NCBI GenBank assembly: GCA_017651265.1
Contig: JAGCDO010000067.1
Coordinates: 26,446 to 90,445, forward strand
Direction: 5' to 3'
Source of the DNA: Prevotella sp.
Lineage (GTDB): Bacteria > Bacteroidota > Bacteroidia > Bacteroidales > Bacteroidaceae
Length of the DNA: 64,000 bases
Positions within the stretch are counted from its first letter, which is position 1. The number at the start of each line of letters is the position of its first letter. Made by a program: the position numbers and the translations under genes. Under the pieces are notes generated by a model that was given only the letters and a program-made list of their open reading frames with translations, searched no databases and was not told where the DNA came from. Positions 37,357 to 46,110 of this stretch are shown in pieces.

Positions 37357-37384
37357 GTTCATAGTTCATAGTTCAAAGTTGTTT
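37357..37384 (+). repeat. Solo heptanucleotide array at the start of the BrkB-like gene
   Basis: Units GTTCATA, GTTCATA, GTTCAAA and GTTGTTT, 7-nt period. The TTG start codon of the next gene (37379) lies inside the array. Confidence 0.7.
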
Positions 37385-38710
37385 AAGAGGCTGTATCAAT
37401 TCCTGAAGGTGGATATCTGGCAGGTGCAACGCGAGGATATCTCACCGGTAAGATACCTTTTTTATGAAGTCATCAAGAAGGTATTGCTGGCGGTGGAGTA
37501 TTTCACCACCAAGAGGATGGTGGATTCAGCGGCCGCACTTACTTATTCTACACTGCTGGCCATCGTTCCCATCATGGCGGTGGTGTTTGCCATTGCCCGC
37601 GGCTTCGGCTATAACAAATATATCGAGACCTGGTTCCGTGAGGCCCTTTCCTCGCAACCGCAGGTGGCTGAAGCCATCATCGGCTTTGTCAATTCCTACC
37701 TGGTACACACCAAGAGCGGTATCTTCTTGGGAATCGGTCTGCTGTTCATGCTATGGACGGTCATCATGCTGATCAGTAACATCGAGAAGGCATTCAATGA
37801 TATCTGGCAGGTGAGTACGCCCCGCAGCATCTTCCGTACCATAACCGACTATATGGCGATGTTCCTGTTGGCGCCGATCATCATCGTGGTAACTTCAGGT
37901 ATTTCCATCATGATGGCCACCTTTGCCAACGGTATTGGCGAAACACTCATCGTAGGTCCTACCTTACGCTTCTTCCTTCGCTTATTACCTTATATTATTA
38001 TGTCGGGCGTGTTCATTGCACTGTATGTGTTCATGCCCAATACGAAGGTGAACATCAAGAGTGCGATTATTCCAGGAATCCTGGCCGGTGTGGCTATGCA
38101 AGGACTGCAGCTGGTGTATATCCATTCGCAGATCTGGGTGACGGGCTACAACGCCATCTACGGTTCGTTTGCCGCCTTACCCTTGTTCATGCTCTGGGTA
38201 CAGATATCCTGGACCATCTGTCTGTTTGGTGCCGAACTGGCCTATACCAACCAGAACCTGGAGAAGTTCGCCTTCAGAGCCAGTACCGATGATCTGAGTC
38301 ATCGTTACCGCTTGCTGCTCAGTGCCTACCTGATGACACTGATCTGTCGTAGGTTCGAAGAAGGGAAGAAACCCTATACGGCCTTGGAACTGAAGCTGGA
38401 AACGAATATCCCCATCCGTATTACCCATGATTTGCTGGAGAACCTTACTCGTGTTCATCTGTTATCGGAAATGACGAACGACGAGAAGGGAACCGAGGCG
38501 GTGTATCAGCCCGCAGAGTCAACAGCCCGTTTAAGTGTGGGTATGATGATCGACCGTCTGGAGGCTGATGGGAAATGGAAGCTCATGCCCGACCTTCAGT
38601 TGTTTAAGTCGGAAGAGCTCATGAAGGCTATCCGTCAGCGTAAGGATTATCTGCAAAAACAAAGGGATATCCTGTTCAAGGATATCCCCAGCGTAAACGA
38701 CTTACTGTAA
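37379..38710 (+). CDS. YihY/BrkB-family membrane protein
   Basis: 443 aa. About six TM segments in residues 40-300 and a soluble C-terminal domain of about 130 residues. Family motifs: KRMVDSAAALTYSTLLAIVPIMAVVF, SNIEKAFNDIWQV, YIHSQIWVTGYNAIYGSFAALPLFMLWVQ. The family was once called ribonuclease BN in error; its function is unclear (envelope or transport). The start at 37379 is a TTG embedded in a 7-nt repeat array; no ATG exists before residue 46, where the TM region has already begun, so TTG is preferred. It is convergent with maeB, only 4 nt apart. Confidence 0.82.
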   Translation: MFKRLYQFLKVDIWQVQREDISPVRYLFYEVIKKVLLAVEYFTTKRMVDSAAALTYSTLLAIVPIMAVVFAIARGFGYNKYIETWFREALSSQPQVAEAIIGFVNSYLVHTKSGIFLGIGLLFMLWTVIMLISNIEKAFNDIWQVSTPRSIFRTITDYMAMFLLAPIIIVVTSGISIMMATFANGIGETLIVGPTLRFFLRLLPYIIMSGVFIALYVFMPNTKVNIKSAIIPGILAGVAMQGLQLVYIHSQIWVTGYNAIYGSFAALPLFMLWVQISWTICLFGAELAYTNQNLEKFAFRASTDDLSHRYRLLLSAYLMTLICRRFEEGKKPYTALELKLETNIPIRITHDLLENLTRVHLLSEMTNDEKGTEAVYQPAESTARLSVGMMIDRLEADGKWKLMPDLQLFKSEELMKAIRQRKDYLQKQRDILFKDIPSVNDLL

Positions 38711-38714
38711 TCGT

Positions 38715-41015
38715 TTATAGTTTCCCATTCAATCTGTTCTTGATCTTATCCACATAAGCATCGATCACGGCTACGGCGGTGATGTTCACCACGTCACGTA
38801 CCGAAGAACCGAAGTCGGTGAAGTGAATAGGCTTGTTCAGTCCCATCTGGATCGGACCGATAATCTCCACGTCAGCATCCAAGGCCTGGAGCATCTTGTA
38901 GGATGAACGGGCACTGGTGAGGTTCGGGAAGATCAAGGTATTCACATCCATGCCCTTCAGACGGGTGAACGGATAGAGGTTGTCGCGCAGCTCCTTATCG
39001 AGTGCGAAGCCCAGCTGAATCTCACCGTCGATGATCAGCTCAGGATAATCCTCCTGCATCTTCTCCACAGCTAAGCGTACCTTACGTGAACCCTCACTGC
39101 CGTCGCTACCGAAGTTCGAATGACTCACCATGGCGATGCGTGGCTTCTCGTTGAAGAAACGTACGGTGGTTGCTGAGAGCTTGGCAATGTCGATGAGCAT
39201 CTCGGTGGTGGGGTTGGCATTCACCAGTGTATCGGCGATGTAGAGTGTTCCCTTGGGAGAGTTGATGATATGCATCGTTCCGAAGTTCTTGTATTCAGGA
39301 CGGATACCGATCACCTCCTTGGCCACCTTGATGGTATTGGAATATTTCGTGTACAGACCGGTGATGAAAGCATCGGCCTCGCCAGTCTCGACCATCATCA
39401 TACCGAAGTAGTTACGTTCGAACATCTTGTCGTTAGCCTCCTGGAACGTGTAACCGTCACGCTGACGCTTCTCGGTGAGGATGCGGGCATAGCGCTCACG
39501 GCGTTCCTGCTCGCGGGGATGACGGAGGTTCACAATGTCAATACCCTCCAGGTTCAGGTCGAGCGAGTTAGCCAGTTTCTCGATGGTCTCCTCATTACCC
39601 AGCAGGATAGGCTGACAGATTCCCTCAGCCTTGGCCTGTACGGCAGCCTTCAGCATGGTGGGGTGGACAGCCTCGGCAAATACCACACGCTGCGGATGAG
39701 CAGCGGCAGTGGCATAGAGCTTCTGGGTGAGCTTGGTTTCCTGACCTAACAACACAGAGAGCGAGTTCTTGTATTCATCCCAGTTCTCGATGTTCTTTCT
39801 GGCCACACCACTGTCGATAGCGGCCTTGGCCACAGCTGCCGACACCTCAGTAATCAAACGGGGATCCACAGGTTTGGGAATGAAGTACTCCCGTCCGAAG
39901 GTGAGGTTGTTTACATGATACACATCGTTCACTACATCAGGAACAGGCTGCTTGGCCAGATCGGCGATAGCATGAACGGCAGCCATCTTCATCTCCTCGT
40001 TGATGGCCGTAGCATGAACGTCGAGGGCTCCACGGAAGATATAGGGGAAACCAATCACGTTGTTGATCTGGTTGGGATAGTCGGTACGACCTGTAGCCAT
40101 CAGTGTGTCAGGACGAGCCTCCATGGCATCCTCGTAGGAAATCTCGGGAACAGGATTAGCCAGTGCGAAGATCACCGGATCCTTGGCCATGGTCTTCACC
40201 ATCTCCTGGGTCAGCACATTACCCTTCGACAGTCCTACGAACACATCAGCCCCGTTCACGGCTTCTGCCAATGTATGCACATCACGACGATCCGTTGCAA
40301 AGAACAGCTTCTGTTCGTTCAGTCCCGGACGATCGCTCGTAATCACACCCTTCGAGTCGAGCATCAGGATATTCTCCTTCTGTGCTCCCAAGGCCATATA
40401 CAGCTTGGTACAAGAGATGGCGGCGGCACCAGCACCGTTCACCACGATCTTCACCTTCTTGATATCCTTCCCGTTCACTTCCAGCGCGTTCTTCAGTCCG
40501 GCAGCCGAGATAATGGCCGTTCCGTGCTGGTCATCATGCATCACGGGGATATCCAACGATTTCTTCAGTCGTTCCTCAATATAGAAGCACTCTGGAGCCT
40601 TGATATCTTCCAGGTTAATACCGCCGAAGGTGGGGGCGATCTTCTCTACAGCTTCGCAGAATTTCTCGGGGTCTTTCTCATCTACCTCAATATCGAAGAC
40701 GTCGATACCGCCGTAGATCTTGAAAAGCAAACCTTTTCCTTCCATCACGGGCTTACCGCTCATGGCACCTATATCTCCCAATCCGAGAACGGCGGTACCA
40801 TTACTGATAACGGCCACCAGATTCCCTTTATCGGTATATTTGTAAGCGTCGTCGGGTTTCTCTTGTATCTCAAGACAAGGGAAGGCAACTCCTGGCGAAT
40901 ATGCCAGACTCAGATCTGTTTGTGTTCTGTACGATTTGGTGGGTTTTACCTCAATCTTACCTGGTCTGCCGTTCTCATGATAGGCGAGGGCGGCTTCTTT
41001 TGAAATCTTAACCAT
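38715..41015 (-). CDS. maeB: NADP-type malic enzyme fused to phosphotransacetylase-like domain
   Basis: 766 aa. The N-terminal malic enzyme part (about 1-430) includes [35 protein letters not shown] and the NAD(P) site [15 protein letters not shown]; the C-terminal part (about 440-766) is related to phosphate acetyltransferase ([23 protein letters not shown]-like segment). It oxidatively decarboxylates malate to pyruvate and CO2 with NADP; the PTA-like part is regulatory in known homologues. Its start is preceded by a minus-strand -7 box at 41077-41084, divergent from the TetR gene. Confidence 0.93.
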   Translation of the reverse strand: MVKISKEAALAYHENGRPGKIEVKPTKSYRTQTDLSLAYSPGVAFPCLEIQEKPDDAYKYTDKGNLVAVISNGTAVLGLGDIGAMSGKPVMEGKGLLFKIYGGIDVFDIEVDEKDPEKFCEAVEKIAPTFGGINLEDIKAPECFYIEERLKKSLDIPVMHDDQHGTAIISAAGLKNALEVNGKDIKKVKIVVNGAGAAAISCTKLYMALGAQKENILMLDSKGVITSDRPGLNEQKLFFATDRRDVHTLAEAVNGADVFVGLSKGNVLTQEMVKTMAKDPVIFALANPVPEISYEDAMEARPDTLMATGRTDYPNQINNVIGFPYIFRGALDVHATAINEEMKMAAVHAIADLAKQPVPDVVNDVYHVNNLTFGREYFIPKPVDPRLITEVSAAVAKAAIDSGVARKNIENWDEYKNSLSVLLGQETKLTQKLYATAAAHPQRVVFAEAVHPTMLKAAVQAKAEGICQPILLGNEETIEKLANSLDLNLEGIDIVNLRHPREQERRERYARILTEKRQRDGYTFQEANDKMFERNYFGMMMVETGEADAFITGLYTKYSNTIKVAKEVIGIRPEYKNFGTMHIINSPKGTLYIADTLVNANPTTEMLIDIAKLSATTVRFFNEKPRIAMVSHSNFGSDGSEGSRKVRLAVEKMQEDYPELIIDGEIQLGFALDKELRDNLYPFTRLKGMDVNTLIFPNLTSARSSYKMLQALDADVEIIGPIQMGLNKPIHFTDFGSSVRDVVNITAVAVIDAYVDKIKNRLNGKL

Positions 41016-41076
41016 AGCTGTATATTATTATAACAATCTTCTCACCAATAATAAGTGTGTAACGAATAATTGGGTG

Positions 41077-41084
41077 CAAAGGTA
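41077..41084 (-). promoter_or_regulatory. -7 promoter box of maeB
   Basis: CAAAGGTA on plus, TACCTTTG on minus, 61 nt upstream of the maeB start. The region is shared with the divergent TetR promoter. Confidence 0.65.
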
Positions 41085-41146
41085 CTAAAAAACTAGGTAA
41101 GAGTGAAGAAAAACCCAAAAGATTTTTGGGTTATTGAAAAAAAACT

Positions 41147-41154
41147 TATCTTTG
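41147..41154 (+). promoter_or_regulatory. -7 promoter box of the TetR-family gene
   Basis: TATCTTTG with TTTG at 41125-41128. It lies downstream of the first in-frame start at 41134, so the true start must be the later ATG at 41197. Confidence 0.7.
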
Positions 41155-41196
41155 CAATCGAAAACTTACATATATCATTACACGACACGACGCCAG

Positions 41197-41814
41197 ATGG
41201 TTAAGTTTAAGAATATCACACCTACCACCTACCGACAGGAATTGAAAGGAAAGATTCTTGTCACAGCCATGAGTTTGTTCAAGCGTGAAGGAATCAAGCG
41301 GGTAAAGATGGATGATATTGCGCAAGCCTTATCCATCTCCAAGCGCACGCTTTATGAGATCTACGAGAACAAAGAGCAGCTGCTTTGTGAAGGTGTGGTC
41401 TATGAGTATCAGCTTCGTCTGGAGCAACATCGCCAATTCACCGAGCAGGCAGAGAACGAGATAGAGGTCGTCATGGAAGTCATCCGTCAGGATATTGTAC
41501 GTTTGGGTGGTATCAATCCGTTGTTTTTCAGCGAGTTGGCTAAATACGAACGTGTTGTTGAACTCCTCAACAAGGAGCACGAAGAAAAACGTCTTCGCTC
41601 CATGGAATTCGTGCAGAAAGGTATTGAAAACGGCTATTTCCGCAGTGATCTCAACTACGACATCATTTCAAAGATGAGCGATGCGGTGGTTCAACATGTC
41701 ATGATGTCGAAGATGTACGAGGAGTATCCCTTAAGCGAGATCTTCAGAAACCATGTGGATATCCTGTTCAGGGGCATCTGCACCGACAAAGGAATAGCGG
41801 CGCTTCACCTGTAA
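41197..41814 (+). CDS. TetR/AcrR-family transcriptional regulator
   Basis: 205 aa. The N-terminal HTH is clear: ILVTAMSLFKREGIKRVKMDDIAQALSISKRTLYEIYENKEQLL (about residues 16-60). The C-terminal helical ligand domain is specific and not recognised. The start at 41197 is set by the promoter at 41147-41154. It is divergent from maeB across a 181-nt region, which suggests it may control itself and possibly the malic enzyme. It is convergent with relA, 13 nt apart. Confidence 0.87.
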   Translation: MVKFKNITPTTYRQELKGKILVTAMSLFKREGIKRVKMDDIAQALSISKRTLYEIYENKEQLLCEGVVYEYQLRLEQHRQFTEQAENEIEVVMEVIRQDIVRLGGINPLFFSELAKYERVVELLNKEHEEKRLRSMEFVQKGIENGYFRSDLNYDIISKMSDAVVQHVMMSKMYEEYPLSEIFRNHVDILFRGICTDKGIAALHL

Positions 41815-41827
41815 TCAGCTCATCCCT

Positions 41828-44059
41828 TTATAATCTTTCCACTTGTTTCACACCCTTCACCGTCCTGAGCTTCTTGATCAGGGCATCCAGCTTACTTGTA
41901 TCTTCAATATTCACCACGAGGTTACCGCTGAACAGTCCGTCATGACTGTCAATATTGATGCTTCTCATCACGATCTTCTCTTCTTTCGAGATGATGCTGG
42001 TAATGTTGTTCACAATACCGATATCATCATTACCGATGATGCGTAGGGTGGTGGAATACTGTACCTGTCCTTTACCGCTCCATTTAGCCCTGACGATGCG
42101 GTAGCCGAAACGTTTGCGCAGCTCAGGTGCGTTCGGACAGTCGATGCGGTGAATCTTGATACCACCGTTGATGGTGACAAACCCGAACACATTATCCCCA
42201 TAGATGGGATGGCAGCACTTGGCCAACTGGAAGTCAACACCCTTCAGGTTCTTGTCGATAATAATCACATCATCGCTACCGTAGGTCATCTCCTCGTCAG
42301 GGTGCTCATACACAAACTCATCAGCACTTTGAACATGCATGGAAGGCGTTATGCCGTTGTCATGCTGCTGCACTTCCACGTACCGCTCAATCACACTATT
42401 CATGTCGAGCGTACCTTCAGCCAATTGTTTATAGAATTCGCGTGTCTCCTTGATTCCCAGTTTCTTAATCAAGTGGTTAATCACGCTCTCCTCAATCTCA
42501 ATCTTCCTGTTCTTCAGTCGGCGTTCCAGCATTTCTTTCGCCATGGCGCCCTGTTTCACCTGGATATCCTTCAAGGCTAATCTGATCTTCGATTTCGCCC
42601 TGCTGGTCTTCACCACATTGATCCAGTCCTGCTTCGGCGTCTGGTTGCTGGAAGTCATCACCTCCACCTGGTCGCCCGACTGCAGTTGGTGGCGGAACGT
42701 CACCACCTTATTATTTATACGAGCACCTGTACACTGGTTACCCAACCGCGAATGTATATGGTAGGCGAAGTCGAGCACCGTGGCTCCCTTGGGGAACTTC
42801 AGTAAGTCGCCCTTCGGTGTGAACACATACACCTCGTCCTCATACAGATCCATCTTGAACTCGTCAATCACCTGCATCGAGTTCACGTTGTTCTCCAGTG
42901 CTGAACGAATACTGTTCAGCCAGTCGTCCAATCCACCTTCTCCGCTCTTCACACCCTTATAGCGCCAGTGGGCAGCCAAACCCCGTTCGGCCACCTCGTC
43001 CATGCGCTGGGTACGTATCTGCACCTCCACCCATTTGTTCTCCGGTCCGAGCACGGTGATATGCAGACTCTCATACCCGTTGCTCTTCGGCACCGTGAGC
43101 CAGTCGCGTAACCGCTTGGGATTACCCTGATACATATTGGTGATGATGGCAAACACCTGCCAGCACATCGACACCTCCTGCGTTCGCGTGGGATTATCGG
43201 TAGTGGGTTCCAGGATGATTCTGATGGCAAACAAGTCGTATATACCCTCGAAGCTGCATTTCTGCTTCTTCATCTTCTGCCAGATGCTATGGATGCTCTT
43301 GGTGCGCCCTTTCATGTGGTACGAAAAGCCAGCCTCGCGCAGTTTCTCGTCGATAGGCTTGATGAACTTCTCGATGTAGGCGTCACGACTCTTCTTCGTG
43401 GCATTCAGTTTCTCCTTGATCAGATAATAAGCATCATGTTCCAAGTATTTCAGCGAGAGGTCCTCCAGCTCACTCTTCAGTTTATACAGACCCAGTTTGT
43501 GGGCGAGGGGAGCGTAGAGATAGCTGGCCTCTTCGCTCACCTGTCGTTTGGCTTCCTCATTCTCCGTGTCGCGGATCTGTCGCAGCAGATTCACACGGTC
43601 GGCAATCATGATCAGGATGACCCGCATGTCCTCGGCAAACGACAAGAGGAGATTACGGAAGTTCTCGCTCTCAATCACCGGATTCTTCTTGTAGAGTTCC
43701 TGGATTCTTACCAATCCGTGGATGATGGTTCCTACCGATTCACCGAACTGTTCTTGAATCAGCGACAGGTCGTCCAACCCGTTAATCACACTATTGTAGA
43801 GCAGAATAGCCAAAGCACCGTCGCGCTTCAGTCCTTCTTCCTCAACTGCGATGATAGCGGTATGCAGACTCTGCAGGATGGGGTTCAAGCCGAACACATC
43901 TCTTTGAATGCAATCACTGTTCAAAGATTTCAGCAGTTCGCCCCGAATCTTTTCCTCATCCCCCTCGTGAAGGGATGAACCCAGCAGAGCACACAACTCC
44001 TTCAGCAGTGTGAATATCTGCGTCTTTTCCTCGTCGGTGAATATCAGTTTCTCGTCCAT
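41828..44059 (-). CDS. relA: RelA-type (p)ppGpp synthetase with degenerate hydrolase domain
   Basis: 743 aa from ATG 44059. The HD domain has lost its metal-binding HD: the site reads ILLYNSVINGLDD where hydrolases have LLHDVVEDT, so hydrolysis is probably dead. Synthetase domain: MKGRTKSIHSIWQKM, YDLFAIRIILE, PKSNGYESLHITVLGP, VEVQIRTQRMDEVAERGLAAHWRYK. Then TGS (VYVFTPKGDLLKFPKGATVLDFAY), a Cys-rich LAKCCHPIYGD zinc-finger region, and a C-terminal ACT domain. It makes the stringent alarmone on ribosomes. The -7 box is only 8 nt upstream of the start, so the mRNA may be nearly leaderless. Confidence 0.88.
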   Translation of the reverse strand: MDEKLIFTDEEKTQIFTLLKELCALLGSSLHEGDEEKIRGELLKSLNSDCIQRDVFGLNPILQSLHTAIIAVEEEGLKRDGALAILLYNSVINGLDDLSLIQEQFGESVGTIIHGLVRIQELYKKNPVIESENFRNLLLSFAEDMRVILIMIADRVNLLRQIRDTENEEAKRQVSEEASYLYAPLAHKLGLYKLKSELEDLSLKYLEHDAYYLIKEKLNATKKSRDAYIEKFIKPIDEKLREAGFSYHMKGRTKSIHSIWQKMKKQKCSFEGIYDLFAIRIILEPTTDNPTRTQEVSMCWQVFAIITNMYQGNPKRLRDWLTVPKSNGYESLHITVLGPENKWVEVQIRTQRMDEVAERGLAAHWRYKGVKSGEGGLDDWLNSIRSALENNVNSMQVIDEFKMDLYEDEVYVFTPKGDLLKFPKGATVLDFAYHIHSRLGNQCTGARINNKVVTFRHQLQSGDQVEVMTSSNQTPKQDWINVVKTSRAKSKIRLALKDIQVKQGAMAKEMLERRLKNRKIEIEESVINHLIKKLGIKETREFYKQLAEGTLDMNSVIERYVEVQQHDNGITPSMHVQSADEFVYEHPDEEMTYGSDDVIIIDKNLKGVDFQLAKCCHPIYGDNVFGFVTINGGIKIHRIDCPNAPELRKRFGYRIVRAKWSGKGQVQYSTTLRIIGNDDIGIVNNITSIISKEEKIVMRSINIDSHDGLFSGNLVVNIEDTSKLDALIKKLRTVKGVKQVERL

Positions 44060-44066
44060 ACAAATG

Positions 44067-44074
44067 CAAAGGTA
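44067..44074 (-). promoter_or_regulatory. -7 promoter box of relA
   Basis: CAAAGGTA on plus, TACCTTTG on minus. It ends 7 nt upstream of the ATG, which excludes the longer frame starting at 44077. Confidence 0.7.
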
Positions 44075-44140
44075 CACAAAAAATCGCGGGAATCCCTATA
44101 AATAAATGAAAATCCATTAAATTTAACATACACTAAGGGT

Positions 44141-44362
44141 ACACCAACATACACTATAAGGGCTTCAACATACACGCAACATACACGCGAGATTCACAAA
44201 CGAGTTATTGTTCCCAACGTGGGAATAAATTGTTCCCAACGTGGGAATGTCGAGTAAGAAGCCTAGTTGCTATAAGAAAGTGCCATAGTTTCTATGCGCA
44301 AGTAGCCTACTTAGTAGTGTATGTTGCGTGTATGTTGAAGCCCATATAGTGTATGTTTGTGT
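44141..44362. repeat. 46-bp near-perfect inverted repeat element
   Basis: Arm 44141-44186 and the reverse complement of 44317-44362 match at 44 of 46 positions. The 130-nt centre holds two copies of the palindrome TTCCCAACGTGGGAA (44211-44225 and 44233-44247, 22 nt apart). Part of the arm repeats again at 44361-44380. No open frame of note. It could be a miniature inverted-repeat element or a hairpin-forming RNA. Confidence 0.8.
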
Positions 44363-44482
44363 ATGTTGCGTGTATGTTGAAAATACCCATTTCCCCTGTA
44401 TTTAAAGTCGTTTTCAGCGAAATCCGTGTATGTTGCGCCAGTTTTGTATATTAAAAAAATGGATTGTTAGGTTTTGCATCGC

Positions 44483-44587
44483 AATACCTATGGTTTTAGA
44501 CTCCAATACCTATGGTTTTAGACTCCAATACCTATGCTTTCAGGCTCCAATACCTATGATATTGTACCTCGATACCATAGGTTTCAG
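44483..44587 (+). repeat. 22-nt tandem repeats, copy set 2
   Basis: Units 44483-44504, 44505-44526, 44527-44548 and 44549-44570, progressively diverged, plus a partial inverted unit to 44587. The first units read AATACCTATGGTTTTAGACT plus CC. Same unit as at 26014-26103. There are no unique spacers, so this is not CRISPR. Confidence 0.8.
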
Positions 44588-44608
44588 AAACGGATCCAAT
44601 TTTATCTA

Positions 44609-44637
44609 GAAATAAGCGCAAATCAGACAAATAAGAG
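44609..44637 (+). repeat. Direct repeat upstream of the TA-like operon
   Basis: 29 nt that matches 45785-45813 at 27 of 29 positions (GAAATAAGYGYAAATCAGAC and following). The pair brackets the three-gene DUF3791/DUF3990 operon. Confidence 0.7.
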
Positions 44638-44754
44638 AAAAAATGAAGACGAAATGAAAGAAAAAGTGATGTGAAGTGGTTAACTTCAAGAAAAATAACT
44701 ATATTTGCAAATAAATAATACGGCTCATAAGAATGCCGTTTGCTAAATAATTCT

Positions 44755-44762
44755 TATATTTG
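44755..44762 (+). promoter_or_regulatory. -7 promoter box of the DUF3791/DUF3990 operon
   Basis: TATATTTG, 25 nt before the ATG. A second TATATTTG is at 44700-44707, so tandem promoters are possible. Confidence 0.65.
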
Positions 44763-44787
44763 CACTCAAATGATAAAATGAAAACGA

Positions 44788-45012
44788 ATGAGTAAGGAAC
44801 AAAGAGATAAACTATCTTATTTCATAACGTGTATTGCTGTGTTTGCTGAGCATTTCGACTTACAGCCCAAACAAGCATTTGCATATTTGAAACGATTTGG
44901 CGGCTTAGCATTTCTTGATGAATGTTATGCAGCAGAACATACACTATCTCTTGATAATGCTGTAGAAGATCTGTTAGTGATTTGCAAACGTAATGGAGGA
45001 GGGCTGGAATGA
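44788..45012 (+). CDS. DUF3791 domain protein (putative antitoxin)
   Basis: 74 aa, helical, with LSYFITCIAVFAEHFDLQPKQAFAYLKRFGGLAFLDECYAAEHT, typical of DUF3791. The family occurs next to DUF3990 proteins in Bacteroidota and Firmicutes. It overlaps the next gene by 4 nt (ATGA), so translation is coupled. The order small protein then enzyme-like protein is that of an antitoxin-toxin pair; that role is inferred. Confidence 0.75.
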   Translation: MSKEQRDKLSYFITCIAVFAEHFDLQPKQAFAYLKRFGGLAFLDECYAAEHTLSLDNAVEDLLVICKRNGGGLE

Positions 45013-45485
45013 TACTGTATCATGGTTCAAACGTTGCTATAGAAAAGATAGACCTTTCGCTTTGTAAACCATATAAGGATTTTGGTAAAGGGTTTTATCT
45101 GACGGATATAGAATCTCAAGCAAATGATATGGCTTCACGTCGTGTCAGACTTAGTTGTTATGGAAGTCCTATTGTGACTCGATATGAGTTTGATGAGTCT
45201 TTTCTTTGTGACCCCGCCATAAAAGCTCTTGTATTTCCGAAGGTTTCTGTTGAGTGGGCTCAGTTCATTCTTGATAATCGTGATTTGAATCATAAGTGTT
45301 TTTCCCATAGTTATGATATAGTTGTAGGACCTGTTGCTGACGATACTGTAGCCTTTCAACTTCGCCGATATCTTCTTGGAGGAATCTCTTTGGAAAAACT
45401 GGTTACAGAACTGGAGTATAAGGGACTTAACAAGCAATTTTTCTTCGGAACAGAACTCGCCATTTCTAAATTGAAGAAACTATGA
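45009..45485 (+). CDS. DUF3990 protein, ADP-ribosyltransferase-like (putative toxin)
   Basis: 158 aa. Begins ILYHGSN (His5) and continues DFGKGFYLTD (Tyr30), the pattern of ART-fold proteins (H-Y-x arrangement), and matches DUF3990. A possible acidic partner lies in RYEFDE or further on. It may modify a cellular target such as NAD-dependent ADP-ribosylation; this is an inference from fold-type motifs. It overlaps both neighbours by 4 nt, so the three genes are tightly coupled. Confidence 0.75.
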   Translation: MILYHGSNVAIEKIDLSLCKPYKDFGKGFYLTDIESQANDMASRRVRLSCYGSPIVTRYEFDESFLCDPAIKALVFPKVSVEWAQFILDNRDLNHKCFSHSYDIVVGPVADDTVAFQLRRYLLGGISLEKLVTELEYKGLNKQFFFGTELAISKLKKL

Positions 45486-45703
45486 CTAAAGAACAGAAAT
45501 TCCTGATAGAACTGATCATCGATGATGTTGCAAGATATCTGATAGAGGATACTGGTGCTTCTGTAATAGAAGCTCTTGACACTGTCTATCATTCACAGTT
45601 CTATGATAAGTTGATGGATACGGAAACAGGGCTTTATTATCAGAGTCCTGCCTATTGTTATGAGTATTTAAAACACGAGCTCAAATACGGTAAAGCTGTA
45701 TAG
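45482..45703 (+). CDS. Small protein of the DUF3791/DUF3990 operon
   Basis: 73 aa: KFLIELIIDDVARYLIEDTGASVIEALDTVYHSQFYDKLMDTETG. It has the helical pattern and size of the small proteins that accompany DUF3990 genes, and may be a further DUF3791-like member. It starts in the stop codon of the DUF3990 gene (4-nt overlap). Together the set could be a toxin with two partner proteins. A terminator follows at 45730-45768. Confidence 0.7.
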   Translation: MTKEQKFLIELIIDDVARYLIEDTGASVIEALDTVYHSQFYDKLMDTETGLYYQSPAYCYEYLKHELKYGKAV

Positions 45704-45729
45704 ATCATTCTATACTCTGAATAATTACT

Positions 45730-45768
45730 AAATGGAAGAAGCGGTGCAAACCATTTCTTCCATTTTTT
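45730..45768 (+). terminator. Terminator of the DUF3791/DUF3990 operon
   Basis: AAATGGAAGAA (45730-45740) pairs with TTCTTCCATTT (45755-45765), 14-nt loop, then a T-run. Confidence 0.85.
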
Positions 45769-45784
45769 ATGTTGGCTCTCCCTC

Positions 45785-45813
45785 GAAATAAGTGTAAATC
45801 AGACAAATAAGAG
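45785..45813 (+). repeat. Direct repeat downstream of the TA-like operon
   Basis: Second copy of 44609-44637 (27/29). Weaker similarity continues for some tens of nt on both sides. Confidence 0.7.
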
Positions 45814-45928
45814 GGAAAAAGAAGTGGAAAATAAAGAAAATACGATGTAAGATGGGCTTTATGTGGTAAAAAGTAGTTGCTTTTACAATAATTAAGAAAA
45901 AACACTTGCATTTATCTTATAAAAAACA

Positions 45929-45936
45929 TATCTTTG
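45929..45936 (+). promoter_or_regulatory. -7 promoter box of the FtsK/WNDxV operon
   Basis: TATCTTTG with TTG at 45906-45908 at 20-nt spacing. A 174-nt leader follows, which holds a 21-codon frame (45968-46033). Confidence 0.75.
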
Positions 45937-45967
45937 ACATCGTGGCGGAAAGTCCGTCATAGACACA

Positions 45968-46033
45968 ATGAAGAAGCGTTCTGTTATTACTAACTTGAGA
46001 ATTCGACATTTTAGAGTCTTACTCAAAAGATGA
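45968..46033 (+). CDS. Possible 21-aa basic leader peptide
   Basis: The leader of the FtsK-type operon contains ATG ... TGA coding MKKRSVITNLRIRHFRVLLK plus a final R. It is rich in Arg/Lys. Whether it is translated is unknown. Confidence 0.25.
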   Translation: MKKRSVITNLRIRHFRVLLKR

Positions 46034-46110
46034 GTATATTCCCTTGAATTTAAGACAGATTCACATTTCATTTGTTGTGTTTATAATCCGATAACTAACG
46101 AAACATAATT

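Noticed and set aside
39915-41003. 362-codon plus-strand frame inside maeB
   Set aside because: Antisense shadow of the malic enzyme, which has all its motifs.
44483-44587. CRISPR-like array
   Set aside because: The 22-nt units follow each other directly, with no unique spacers, and no cas genes are nearby.
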